A DNA stretch of 64,000 bases, taken from assembly GCF_022701255.1 (NCBI RefSeq), contig NZ_CP031705.1, positions 2,059,501-2,123,500 on the forward strand, given 5' to 3'. The notes beneath the pieces are model-generated. The model saw only the letters and a program-made list of their open reading frames with translations. It searched no databases and was not told where the DNA came from. This document shows, one piece after another, positions 36,567 through 45,603 of the stretch; positions within the stretch are counted from its first letter, which is position 1; each line of letters begins with the position of its first letter. This DNA is from Microcoleus vaginatus HSN003 (GTDB lineage Bacteria > Cyanobacteriota > Cyanobacteriia > Cyanobacteriales > Microcoleaceae). The translations under genes and the position numbers were made by a program.

Positions 36567-37427
36567 TCAATAAGCAAAAGACGGAAAGCAACAGCCATGA
36601 GGCTCCTGGTACTCGCCAACTGCCATCACCGCCATCGGTTTGAGCGCGCGCAGCCCCTCTTGCAAACACCAGCGAAACAAACTTGCGTAACGCACCGGCA
36701 AGTGGAAAGAAACCTGTGCTTCGGAGTTCGACGCGGCCACCCCCAACAGTAAAGCCTGCATATCCGCCTCAGTTTCTGCGACGCTGTGGCTCAAAGGCGA
36801 CACCGCACAAGTATAAGCCACAATCCGACCTTGTTTGCAAGCAACCCAAGGAGAAAAGAAATTCAGGGCGTACTCAATATCGCTAGTTCGATCGCACCTG
36901 TATAATTTCTTGCACAAAGCCGCACATTCCTCAACATCCTCACTAGCCATCGCCCGAACCTCAAACCCATTCTGTGGCTGGCTGCGAAACTTCCCTTCCA
37001 TTAACACGAAAGGTTCCTTCACCTCAAAACCCAAAGAAGCGTACAGCGACAGCGACGCCATATTAAAAGATTCCTGAACCAAACGGATACCCACAGCGTC
37101 CTGTCCGCGTTCCAGCAAAGCTTTCATGATTTGCCGTCCCGTGCCGCAGCCCTGAAAAGTGCGATCGACAGTCACGGGCCCGATACCACGAATCGGGCTG
37201 CGTTCGTCCATAAACCCGCAGCCGACAACCGCACCCTCGCTCTCGGCTACGATCCCAAAAAATACCGGACTCTCGATCACAAGACCAATAATTTCAGTTG
37301 AAAACTCCAGCGTCGGAAAATCTGTAGGGAATTGATGGCGATCGGAAATACCTTTAAAAGCTTCATAATTAATGCGAGCGCAAACCTCTATATCAGAAGG
37401 CTGCGCTCGCCTGATTGCAACATTCAT
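36567..37427 (-). CDS. double GNAT-domain acetyltransferase
   Basis: A 286-residue protein with two GNAT-like halves. The N-terminal half has the acetyl-CoA signature in VDRTFQGCGTGRQIMKALLERG and NMASLSLYASLGFEVKEPF. The C-terminal half (from about 155) is a second, more divergent GNAT fold. GNAT enzymes transfer acetyl groups to amines; the substrate is unknown. It is transcribed in the same direction as psaD and trpE and sits between them. Confidence 0.82.
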   Translation of the reverse strand: MNVAIRRAQPSDIEVCARINYEAFKGISDRHQFPTDFPTLEFSTEIIGLVIESPVFFGIVAESEGAVVGCGFMDERSPIRGIGPVTVDRTFQGCGTGRQIMKALLERGQDAVGIRLVQESFNMASLSLYASLGFEVKEPFVLMEGKFRSQPQNGFEVRAMASEDVEECAALCKKLYRCDRTSDIEYALNFFSPWVACKQGRIVAYTCAVSPLSHSVAETEADMQALLLGVAASNSEAQVSFHLPVRYASLFRWCLQEGLRALKPMAVMAVGEYQEPHGCCFPSFAY

Positions 37428-37592
37428 TTTTAATTTAACGATTAACTTTTAATTAGATTTGAACTTGGCAGTAGTGTTCGGGTGCTGCGACCGAGGGCCT
37501 CGGACGCCCGAATACTACTGCCAACACAAGTTTACAAGCTGAGCCTTTCGAGGCAATATTACCTATGTTTTGCTCAGCCATGCAGTCATGGT

Positions 37593-38018
37593 CTAAGGGT
37601 CGAAAGTCTTCTTACCGCTGAACTTCAGCTTAGCCGGATTAGGATTGCTGCCAATATTGCGCTCAATCTTACCGTTGTAGGGACGACCTTCGTTCACCTT
37701 CTCAGGGAACACGCCATCCTTGGGATGCAGGTACTCAGTATTACCGTCGGGAAACACGCGGTAAATTTTGTAGTTCGTGATTTTGAATTTGGCCCGCAGT
37801 TGCTGGCCGCCCAAAGCGATGCACTGCTCCTTCCGGGGCAGATACAGCAAGTTGTCGCCTTGACGCATAATCGCAGCGCCACCAGTAGGCATTTCAAACA
37901 CCTGCTCCTTGGGGCTAGTCCAAGTGATAGCGTACTTCTCTTCAACTAGCGCCTTGGTCAGCAAGCCGCCGGTGCTGCCGCCGAAGATTGGGGGTTGTCC
38001 AGTGAGTTGTTCGGCCAT
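37593..38018 (-). CDS. psaD: photosystem I reaction centre subunit II (PsaD)
   Basis: A 141-residue stromal-side subunit that docks ferredoxin on photosystem I. The sequence [64 protein letters not shown] and [27 protein letters not shown] is unmistakable. I chose ATG 38018, the conserved N-terminus; a longer reading adds 12 residues. This is the clearest marker that the DNA is cyanobacterial. Confidence 0.98.
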   Translation of the reverse strand: MAEQLTGQPPIFGGSTGGLLTKALVEEKYAITWTSPKEQVFEMPTGGAAIMRQGDNLLYLPRKEQCIALGGQQLRAKFKITNYKIYRVFPDGNTEYLHPKDGVFPEKVNEGRPYNGKIERNIGSNPNPAKLKFSGKKTFDP

Positions 38019-38215
38019 AGATATATCCAAAGGATTTTTACGGCATCGTATCATCGAGACTGCACGCTGTTCTCGAAATTGTAAGGAAAATTAACAGTTT
38101 TTTGGCGATCGATCTCTTCTGATAATTGATAATTAGTAGTTAATAATTGATAATTGATAATTTCCACCAAACTTATAAAACCCAATTAGGCAGCACGAAT
38201 CCCGAAAAAATCATC

Positions 38216-38261
38216 AAAAAAAAACAGCAATTATTCTGGTGCTTGTAGGCACCCGAATAAT
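38216..38261 (-). terminator. intrinsic terminator of the peptidoglycan-binding gene
   Basis: On the minus strand a 13-bp stem with one mismatch (arms at 38230-38242 and 38249-38261, loop of 6) is followed by a run of nine T. It lies 56 bp past the stop codon of the gene at 38317. Confidence 0.8.
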
Positions 38262-38316
38262 CGCACATTCCTCCAAATTCCCCCCACACACGATCGCACA
38301 ATTTACCGCGCCAACC

Positions 38317-38817
38317 CTAAGTCAAGAACCAATTAGGGTCATAGCCACGCGGAATTTGGCTTAAAGCAGTCCAAGTTTCTTGATTGACAATCCCGTTGGC
38401 CTGAATCTCAAAGCTTTTTTGAAATGCGCGAACAGCTTTGTCCGTCAAAGTACCAAAGTCGCCGTCAATTTTACCACCATAATGGTTGGAAGTTTGGAGA
38501 ATTTCCTGGACAGTTACGACTGCTTCCCCAGAACTGCCGAATTTGAGTACCGGCATATTAACTGGAGCAGCAGTATAAAGCGCCTGCCAAGTCAGCGGCC
38601 CGACAATGCCGTCCGGCGACAAGAAAACCCGAAACTGAAACACTTTCACAGAAAATTCAACTGCTTTGTTAAAAATTCCTTTAGCAGGATGCCGATAAAG
38701 TTGCAACTTGGTTAGCAGTTGTTCGAGTTCCAGTACCGCTTTACCTTGAGCATCTAATTGTAGTTGTGGCTTTTTGGCCCTAGGCTGAGTAGATTTCATC
38801 TGGTTTGTAGGTGACAT
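38317..38817 (-). CDS. peptidoglycan-binding domain protein
   Basis: A 166-residue protein with two PG_binding_1 helical repeats: LLTKLQLYRHPAKGIFNKAVEFSVKVFQ...DGIVGPLTWQAL, and VQEILQTSNHYGGKIDGDFGTLTDKAVRAFQK...GIVNQETWTAL. No signal peptide is visible; the first ~25 residues are Lys/Gln-rich. Such repeats bind cell wall glycan; in cyanobacteria many stand-alone copies have no known enzyme attached. A strong terminator follows. Confidence 0.85.
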   Translation of the reverse strand: MSPTNQMKSTQPRAKKPQLQLDAQGKAVLELEQLLTKLQLYRHPAKGIFNKAVEFSVKVFQFRVFLSPDGIVGPLTWQALYTAAPVNMPVLKFGSSGEAVVTVQEILQTSNHYGGKIDGDFGTLTDKAVRAFQKSFEIQANGIVNQETWTALSQIPRGYDPNWFLT

Positions 38818-39225
38818 AATCGATTTTCCTAACCTCTAGGTTGGAGTATTCTTCTGGGAAAAAACTTTTTCCGGACGAAACATTTGCATTCTCAATTTTT
38901 CACGAATCAACACTGGCGTCGGCAGTGCCTCAACAGATTCGAGCGACTTTTACCATTTCACGACTTGTGTACAGGAGACTTATACCATTTTAGATTTTAG
39001 ATTTTAGATTTTAGATTGTAGATTGGGCATGACTGATGACTATCGGGGTTGGCAGCTTGGCTACAGTTGCATTCTTTTTTTTAACTCGTATTAATTTTCG
39101 ACAGCATCCCTAGGTATTCTGTCCCCCAACCGGGTTTAATACGGCAAGCGCATCCTGAATGTGCTTGGATACTTTCGATCCTAAAGCAGAACACCGCGTG
39201 ACCACATCTTATTAATAATTAGTCA
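38818..39225. other. 408-bp intergenic region
   Basis: Contains an AAATCTA-type heptad tract in reverse orientation at about 38988-39020 and no gene. It is the upstream region of the peptidoglycan-binding gene and the downstream region of the DICT-domain kinase gene. Confidence 0.6.
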
Positions 39226-41244
39226 TTAATTAGGATTTATCAATTGATTCTCAACAGTGGGAATAGTAAAGTGAAATTCACTTCCTCGGTCTTTTCCTGC
39301 GGAATCTACCCAAATTTTACCGCCCCAGCCAGCAACAATCTGCTTGCAAATTGCCAATCCCAAACCGGTACCGCCGGCGCTGCGGCGCAAAGCTCCTTCT
39401 TCTTGATAAAATCGATCGAACACTACTTTTAAACTGTTCGCCTCGATTCCCCTCCCCGTATCGGCTACGAGCACTTCCACCATCCGAGAACCGTTGCATT
39501 TCGCTCGCACTGTCACGCTTCCCTGAGGTGTGGTGAACTTGCAAGCGTTGTCTAGCAGTTTGGAGAGCACCTCCACCAACCACTCTCCGTCAGCTTGCAC
39601 TAAAGGCAATTCTGCCGAAACTTCGGCGATAATTTCCGGCAACTGTCGATCGACTGTTGTGCGCGATCGCACGCTGCTGAGGGCCAAATCAACGCATTCT
39701 TGCAGCGTCAGCGATTCTACATTCCATTTAACTCGCCCGCTTTCTAAGTGAGAAAGAGTTAGGAAATCCTGCACGAGTTTCCGCATTCGATCGGCATCGC
39801 CGAGGGCAGTTTCTAACATAATTTGCCGCAATTTTGCGGGCATATCTGGTTCGGAGTTCAAACTTTCCAAACAAACTTGAATCGTAGAAAGAGGAGTGCG
39901 GAGTTCGTGTCCGGTGATGGCAATTAGATTGCTGCGAGTTCGGTCTAATGCTTCTAATTGTTGGTTTAGTTCTTCTAAATGAGCGTAGGTTTCGGCTTGA
40001 ATTAAGGCCGCTCCGAGTTGGGTGGCGATCGCCTCTACTAAAGCAATTTCGTCTTCTTCCCAAGCCAAAGTCGATCGGCACTGGTGCATTTCCACCATGC
40101 CCAAAACCCGCCCCTGATAAAGCACTGGCACCATTAACCAAGAGACTATTTGCCAATTTTTTATAGTTTTTTTCAGGGATTTTGTATTGACAATCAGCGG
40201 GTGTTGTGCTGTGTCTTGGATGTAAACTCGCTCCTGCCGCGCCACCGCGTCGCTCCATATTTGATTTTCCTGCAACAGGCAAGTCTGATCCAGCATGGAA
40301 CTAGCGCCCGGCCCCAAAAACTCGCGATCGATTTTGACCGCCACATCTGTGGCCTTGCACCGATAAATCAAACACCGGCTTGCCGATAGGGCAGTACCCA
40401 GTTCTTGGACTGCAACTTCGACGATTTCTTGCGGGTTGAGAGACTGCCGCATTGCCGTGGTAATTAAGTTTACCAGGCGTTCTTTGCGTTCCTGAGCGGC
40501 GATCGCGCTGTATGCTTTGAGCAGTTTGTGCTGGCCTGCTTGCAAATAGGTTACTAAGCGTTCGGTAAAAGCATCGCTCAATTTTGGATTGGGAATTTTT
40601 GACCTTTTTCCCGTACTTATGTCGGGTTTGGGGGCTTTGGAAGTGGCGGATTTCCTCGTTTTTTTCGGTGTTTTGACGAGCTTGTAATTAGTTCGCGCTC
40701 GATCGATCTTTTCGACCAATTCCGGGCGATAAGTGACAATTCTATCGAGCAACAATGCGGCCGCTTGGGAGGTTACCTGGCGGTCGAACGTCCATATTCC
40801 TTCAAATCTGCGAGCTTGATCCATCAACTGCGGCCCGCGCTCGTCTTGGTTTTCGATCGGCACAATTTTTTCTTGACAAATCAGGCAAGTTGAGTAGTTT
40901 TGCCCCAGCACCACTAAGTGCCACTCTTTACTTAATCCGTCCTCCGGTGTAAACGCCACAGTTTCGTGACACTCTGAAGCATTTTTAAAGTCAGTTTCCG
41001 GTGCTGCCAGCACGTATACCTGAGACGAGCGTGAGGCAATTCGCCGGTAGCGGTGAGCTTCCTGGCGGTAGAAGCGCTCTCGCTGAAAGCTTGCAATGAC
41101 TAGGGGTTCGTCGTCGGAACCCGCCAAAACTAAGTCTTCCATCGCGTGAGACAGGGCTATCATGGAAGATTTGAAATAAATTTGTGCCCGCAGTTCGGGC
41201 AAAGCTTGCAGAAGTTCTGCGAGTAGCGAGATAGGGACGATCAT
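39226..41244 (-). CDS. DICT-GAF sensor histidine kinase
   Basis: A 672-residue soluble kinase. Residues 1-185 match the DICT sensory domain common in cyanobacterial signalling proteins (SMIALSHAMEDLVLAG, ASFQRERFYRQEA, EWHLVVLGQNYS); 250-420 are a GAF domain; HisKA follows with H-box ITGHELRTPLSTI; then HATPase with LLDNACKFTTP, DTGRGI and GTGLGLAICK. No receiver or membrane segment. The ligand of the DICT domain is not known. The partner regulator is not adjacent. Confidence 0.92.
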   Translation of the reverse strand: MIVPISLLAELLQALPELRAQIYFKSSMIALSHAMEDLVLAGSDDEPLVIASFQRERFYRQEAHRYRRIASRSSQVYVLAAPETDFKNASECHETVAFTPEDGLSKEWHLVVLGQNYSTCLICQEKIVPIENQDERGPQLMDQARRFEGIWTFDRQVTSQAAALLLDRIVTYRPELVEKIDRARTNYKLVKTPKKTRKSATSKAPKPDISTGKRSKIPNPKLSDAFTERLVTYLQAGQHKLLKAYSAIAAQERKERLVNLITTAMRQSLNPQEIVEVAVQELGTALSASRCLIYRCKATDVAVKIDREFLGPGASSMLDQTCLLQENQIWSDAVARQERVYIQDTAQHPLIVNTKSLKKTIKNWQIVSWLMVPVLYQGRVLGMVEMHQCRSTLAWEEDEIALVEAIATQLGAALIQAETYAHLEELNQQLEALDRTRSNLIAITGHELRTPLSTIQVCLESLNSEPDMPAKLRQIMLETALGDADRMRKLVQDFLTLSHLESGRVKWNVESLTLQECVDLALSSVRSRTTVDRQLPEIIAEVSAELPLVQADGEWLVEVLSKLLDNACKFTTPQGSVTVRAKCNGSRMVEVLVADTGRGIEANSLKVVFDRFYQEEGALRRSAGGTGLGLAICKQIVAGWGGKIWVDSAGKDRGSEFHFTIPTVENQLINPN

Positions 41245-41922
41245 CTAGCCTTAAACGTGCATTTTTGCCGATGACAAAACAGGATCGATAGGAGGTTTAG
41301 AGCGATCCCTTTTCAGTATCTGATCATTTATGCCTCATAACACGACTGTTTAAGTCATATCATGCTAGCAATAGCACTTAGACGAATCTAAGCAGAGGTA
41401 TCCCTCCAAGACCTTGAGTTCATCCCAAAGTCACCTGTTTTTACCTCTAGGTTTTGACGCTAACTCATCTATTCAGGCTGGGATTTGGGCGTTAGCACTC
41501 TCACCATTCAGACTTGTTAGGCACCGCTTGCGGATCACTTGCATTATACTATTCTTGAGCTATTTGATATCAGTGCCATCAGTATCGGTTTTTGGCGATC
41601 GGTTTTGGGCGATCGATCGGGCTAATCGGCAATTAAACTTTCAAAAATCCCAAATAATTGGCCATTAGTTAAAAACTAACGGCCAATTATTTTGAGGACT
41701 TATATCCCATCTGGTTAGATTCGGAATAATGCCAAGGGTGCCAGCATCCTCGCGAGCTCGTAAGCTCTCATTGAACTAGGAAAATTATTATTCCGAGGAA
41801 GCGAGGAAACGATTTTCACCAAAAATCTATGAAGAAAAAGGGTTTCGGACACCTAGGGTGTAAGTCCTATATTTTTTTTTGAGGCATGGCGCCTGAGTAT
41901 AAATGCTGCGGCTGTGCTTGTA
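41245..41922. other. 678-bp intergenic region
   Basis: Holds a strong hairpin at 41656-41688 but no convincing gene. An 84-residue reading at 41414-41668 overlaps low-complexity HIP1 sequence and has no recognised content. AGGACTTATA and TGTAAGTCCT ends near 41694 and 41868 are weak inverted repeats. Confidence 0.55.
41656..41688. terminator. 15-bp hairpin
   Basis: AATTGGCCATTAGTT and AACTAACGGCCAATT pair over 15 bp with one mismatch and a 3-base loop, followed by ATTTTG. It is isolated in an intergenic region, so terminator function is only possible. Confidence 0.45.
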
Positions 41923-42234
41923 TCAGGCTAGTTCGCCCCCTTCGTCGTTGCCGCCCGGAGATGATTTGTAGAGAGCATCTAATTGTTCGCGGGCGTCTTG
42001 CACAGTCAGCGAACGCATCACTAATAGCGGCTCATTGACAACGTTTCCGTGTTCGTCTAAAAGTTCTGGATGCGGTACAGATTGAGAGCGAGGATAGGAT
42101 GCGTAGTGATTATTTGGCCTGAATTGTTGAGGGCGCTGGGACTCCATACCTACGGTGACTAGACTGCGGATTAAGTTACCGACTGCCAGAAAGGCTAGAA
42201 CGGTAAAAGCTAAAATATAAAGCAGGTGCAACAT
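41923..42234 (-). CDS. DUF2973 membrane protein
   Basis: A 103-residue protein with an N-terminal transmembrane helix (MLHLLYILAFTVLAFLAVGNLI) and a conserved C-terminal LLVMRSLTVQDAREQLDALY. This matches the cyanobacterial DUF2973 family. ATG 42234 is preceded by GGAGGAG, which decides the start over a longer reading. It is about 160 bp downstream of the DUF2605 gene, its usual partner. Function unknown. Confidence 0.85.
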   Translation of the reverse strand: MLHLLYILAFTVLAFLAVGNLIRSLVTVGMESQRPQQFRPNNHYASYPRSQSVPHPELLDEHGNVVNEPLLVMRSLTVQDAREQLDALYKSSPGGNDEGGELA

Positions 42235-42392
42235 TATTTTCTCCTCCGGGCTAAACAGCCACACAGCAATTTACAAATGTGTTTCAGCAAGTAATAACTT
42301 ATTAACTGGAAATTGGTTTGAGCTTGTCAAGTGGGTCGCCACATTTCCCAAGGTTTGGGATTTGACTGCGGGTTGAACTTGAACTGGCCTTT

Positions 42393-42722
42393 TTATTTTC
42401 CAGGGGGAGCTGACTGCAATGAGCGAAAACGCGCCGATACTTGCCAGCATTCGGCGAGCAGTCTGTGCCACGGCATTAGTGCTGCGGTTTCAATCCCAAC
42501 TTGACCTCCGGTTGCTTGAAATAGAGCTTTAGCTGCACCTACTTCTTGCTGAGCCTGTTTGACTCGCGCCAGCAAGTCAGATTGATCTTCGCCGCTCAGA
42601 AAGGGAATTTCCTCAGTTTCTAAGAGGTTTGCCGATCGATCGAACCAGTAATTGAAATCCTCTAACAGCGGTTCCAGTAACGCTTTGAGCAATTCTGATT
42701 CGGGCAAGTTGGAATTAAGCAT
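42393..42722 (-). CDS. DUF2605 protein
   Basis: A 109-residue helical protein: ELLKALLEPLLEDFNYWFDRSANLLE, LLARVKQAQQEVGAAKALFQATGGQVGI, and MPWHRLLAECW. These are hallmarks of DUF2605, found in most cyanobacteria next to DUF2973. It is soluble with unknown function; pairing suggests the two proteins act together at a membrane. Confidence 0.85.
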   Translation of the reverse strand: MLNSNLPESELLKALLEPLLEDFNYWFDRSANLLETEEIPFLSGEDQSDLLARVKQAQQEVGAAKALFQATGGQVGIETAALMPWHRLLAECWQVSARFRSLQSAPPGK

Positions 42723-42850
42723 GGATCTAAATTGGGTTATTTATCTATTATAATCTTAGACGGTCTTTACAATCTGTAACATATTTTTAACAAAAATTCA
42801 ATGATTTAACAACAATTAGCAGGTGGGTGTGAATAAATTTAATTGTGTCA

Positions 42851-42993
42851 TACCAATTTTTTATGAGGCTGTATAGAATCCGATCCCCCCTAGCCCCCCT
42901 TAATAAGGGGGGGACAAGATTCCGCTCAAAGTCCTCCTTCTTAAGGGGGATTTAGGGGGATCGAGATATGTGCAACTTCACATTAAATTGGTA
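42851..42993. mobile_element. palindromic MITE-like element
   Basis: A 143-bp element starting TACCAATTT and ending AAATTGGTA. Inside is a second, imperfect inverted repeat pair of the GATCCCCCCTAGCCCC / GGGGGATTTAGGGGGATC type. TCA flanks both sides (possible 3-bp duplication). No coding capacity. It lies in the 554-bp gap upstream of thrS. Confidence 0.65.
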
Positions 42994-43276
42994 TCAGCAG
43001 CGATTTTTGAGTCGAAATCCCCAAATTCTGCCAAATTAGTTCAGGAACTCACGGATGGTTAGAACCGGGTTTTTTCAGGCAAGACGCATTACAGCCCACC
43101 CAAATAGTAAAAAACCAGGTTTCTGAGAGTCGGAGTGCAGGAGGCACTAAACGTCGGAACCATCAGGGCCGTTGTTGTAATTTCCCGGAGTGTCCCCCAG
43201 TCGGAAGTCGGCGCTTACTGTCCCAATCTTAGTAAGATAGAAGCAACTGCAACTAAATTAATTGCTAATTCAGCCG

Positions 43277-45106
43277 ATGTCTAGCTCACAATCCATGTCC
43301 CCTCCAGAAGAGTCCGTTAAGATTGAGTTGCCCCGCACGAGTGAGTCGGAGGCACTAAAAAAAATTCGCCACACCACCTCCCACGTTATGGCGATGGCTG
43401 TGCAAAAGTTATTTCCCAAGGCGCAAGTAACCATTGGCCCTTGGATTGAAAACGGTTTCTATTATGACTTTGACACTCCCGAACCTTTTACGGAACAGGA
43501 TTTAAAAGCCATTAAAAAAGAGATGATCAAAATCATCAACCGTAAATTGCCTGTAATTCGAGAAGAAGTCAGCCGCGAGGAAGCGGAACGCAGAATTAAG
43601 GAGATTAACGAACCTTACAAATTAGAAATTTTAGAAGGTTTGATCGAACCGATTACTCTTTACCATGTGGGCGAGGAATGGTGGGATTTGTGCGGCGGGC
43701 CTCACTTAGATAATACCAGTGAGTTGAATCCAAAGGCGATCGAGCTAGAAAGCCTAGCAGGCGCGTACTGGCGCGGCGACGAAACCAAAGCTCAGTTACA
43801 GCGCATTTATGGCACAGCTTGGGAAACTCCCGAACAATTAGCAGCATACAAACACCGCAAAGAAGAAGCATTAAGGCGCGATCACCGCAAATTAGGTAAA
43901 GAATTAGGCTTATTTATTTTTGCCGATGCGGTGGGCCCCGGTTTGCCTTTGTGGACGCCAAAAGGCACTGTTTTGAGAAGTATTTTAGAAGATTACTTGA
44001 AACAAGAACAAATCAAACGCGGCTATTTGCAAGTGGTGACTCCGCACATCGCCCGAGTCGATTTGTTTAAAATCTCTGGACACTGGCAGAAATACAAAGA
44101 AGATATGTTTCCGCTGATGGCGGAGGATGAGGAAGCGGCAGCAAACGAACAGGGTTTTGTGATGAAACCGATGAACTGCCCTTTTCACATTCAGATTTAC
44201 AAAAGCGAATTGCGTTCCTATCGAGAACTGCCGATGCGCTTAGCGGAATTCGGCACAGTTTACCGCTACGAACAATCGGGAGAATTGGGCGGTTTAACGC
44301 GGGTGCGCGGCTTTACGGTGGATGATTCCCACTTATTTGTTACGCCGGAACAGTTGGATGCTGAATTCTTGAATGTGGTGGATTTGATTCTGTCAGTCTT
44401 CAAGAGTCTGCAACTGAAAAACTTTAAGGCGCGTTTGAGCTTCCGCGATCCGAACAATTTAGAGAAATACATCGGTTCTGATGAAGCTTGGGAAAAGTCT
44501 CAAGGTGCGATCCGCCGCGCGGTGGAAACTTTGGGTATGAATTATTTTGAGGGAATTGGGGAGGCGGCTTTTTACGGGCCGAAACTCGATTTCATTTTCC
44601 AAGATGTCTTGGATAGAGAATGGCAGCTAGGAACTGTTCAGGTAGATTACAATTTGCCAGAACGTTTTGATTTAGAATATGTCGCTGAAGACGGCACTCG
44701 CAAGCGTCCGGTGATGATTCACCGCGCTCCTTTCGGTTCTTTGGAACGTTTGATCGGGATTTTGATCGAGCAGTATGCGGGCGATTTTCCGCTGTGGTTA
44801 GCGCCGATTCAGGTGCGGTTGTTGCCTGTTAGCGCCGAGTTTTTGCCGTTTGCGAAGGAAGTGGCGGCGAAGATGAAAATGCTCGGAATGCGCGCTGAAG
44901 CTGATGAGAATAGCGAGCGTTTGGGCAAGTTGATTCGCAATGCTGAGAAGGATAAAATTCCGGTGATGGGTGTTGTGGGTGCGAAGGAAGTTGAGGCGAA
45001 TAGTTTGAATATTCGGACTCGGGCTTCTGGGGAGTTGGGGGCGATTTCGGTTGATGAAGTGATTCGGAGGTTGCAGGGCGCTATTAGTAGTTACGGGGAT
45101 TTTTAG
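43277..45106 (+). CDS. thrS: threonyl-tRNA synthetase
   Basis: A 609-residue class II synthetase attaching Thr to tRNA-Thr. Starting at residue 25 is the SAD editing domain (RHTTSHVMAMAVQKLFP, with HxxxH). The catalytic core has MKPMNCPFHIQIYKS, FGTVYRYEQSGELGGLTRVRGFTVDDSH and GSLERLIGILIEQYAG; the anticodon domain ends the protein. There is no room for the N-terminal TGS domain of the E. coli enzyme, as in many cyanobacterial ThrRS. I prefer ATG 43277 over TTG 43262. Confidence 0.95.
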   Translation: MSSSQSMSPPEESVKIELPRTSESEALKKIRHTTSHVMAMAVQKLFPKAQVTIGPWIENGFYYDFDTPEPFTEQDLKAIKKEMIKIINRKLPVIREEVSREEAERRIKEINEPYKLEILEGLIEPITLYHVGEEWWDLCGGPHLDNTSELNPKAIELESLAGAYWRGDETKAQLQRIYGTAWETPEQLAAYKHRKEEALRRDHRKLGKELGLFIFADAVGPGLPLWTPKGTVLRSILEDYLKQEQIKRGYLQVVTPHIARVDLFKISGHWQKYKEDMFPLMAEDEEAAANEQGFVMKPMNCPFHIQIYKSELRSYRELPMRLAEFGTVYRYEQSGELGGLTRVRGFTVDDSHLFVTPEQLDAEFLNVVDLILSVFKSLQLKNFKARLSFRDPNNLEKYIGSDEAWEKSQGAIRRAVETLGMNYFEGIGEAAFYGPKLDFIFQDVLDREWQLGTVQVDYNLPERFDLEYVAEDGTRKRPVMIHRAPFGSLERLIGILIEQYAGDFPLWLAPIQVRLLPVSAEFLPFAKEVAAKMKMLGMRAEADENSERLGKLIRNAEKDKIPVMGVVGAKEVEANSLNIRTRASGELGAISVDEVIRRLQGAISSYGDF

Positions 45107-45129
45107 GGAATTTTAATCGCAGATTTTAG

Positions 45130-45438
45130 AACGGGCCTCTCGCCCGTTCCACAATTCACTTAATGGGCGTCTCTCCCGTTCCACGATTCACTTAACGGGC
45201 GAGACGCCCGTTCCACAATTAATACAAATGATAAGCTGTTGTGCCTTTAATTTTCACAATCCTGTCCGTTGCCTTTGCGCGCGGGTGATGCTGAACCAAT
45301 TGTAGATTTACAAGGGTTATTAAATGGGGTTTACGATCGCGCCGCCAAGGACTTTAGAATAGATTATACCGCCGCACCCCTTGCTGCGCTGTCGGAAACC
45401 GATGCTGTTTGGGCGGATGTTTTGTTGGGGGAGAGGGA
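45130..45438. repeat. left flanking direct repeat with DUF4058 3' remnant
   Basis: Tandem GGGCGAGACGCCCGTTCCAC-type units lead into ~245 bp (45195-45438) matching 48606-48849 at roughly 85%. The right part, read from 45253, encodes CPLPLRAGDAEPIVDLQGLL, VYDRAAKDFRIDYTA and LSETDAVWADVLL, the C-terminal end of DUF4058 proteins. There is no start codon or upstream domain, so it is a gene fragment. Confidence 0.85.
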
Positions 45439-45603
45439 ATTGATCGGATGATAGAGGGAGGTTTAAGTGCTATGGCTCGCATATCTTGCAAGATGTGAGT
45501 TAAAATAGGCTTTCAAAAGCTCCACATTCTGACAACCCGCGATCGGTACAGGCTGTGGGTTTAATACAAAATCTAAAATCTAAAATCCCCAATCTAAAAT
45601 CCG

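Noticed and set aside
36406-36669. 88-residue N-terminal extension of TrpE
   Set aside because: It reads through heptad repeats (LLPSSFF units) and into the neighbouring GNAT gene; conserved TrpE sequence starts at the ATG at 36405.
37482-37949. 155-residue plus-strand frame over psaD
   Set aside because: Antisense shadow of the certain gene psaD.
41414-41668. 84-residue frame in the gap after the DICT-domain kinase
   Set aside because: No conserved features; ends in HIP1-rich sequence and a hairpin.
41694-41870. AGGACTTATA / TGTAAGTCCT inverted ends as a possible MITE
   Set aside because: Short, imperfect, and no target duplication is visible.
42994-43276. T-box or other riboswitch upstream of thrS
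   Set aside because: No T-box motif or specifier-like structure; the region contains only diverged AGAAACC-type repeats.
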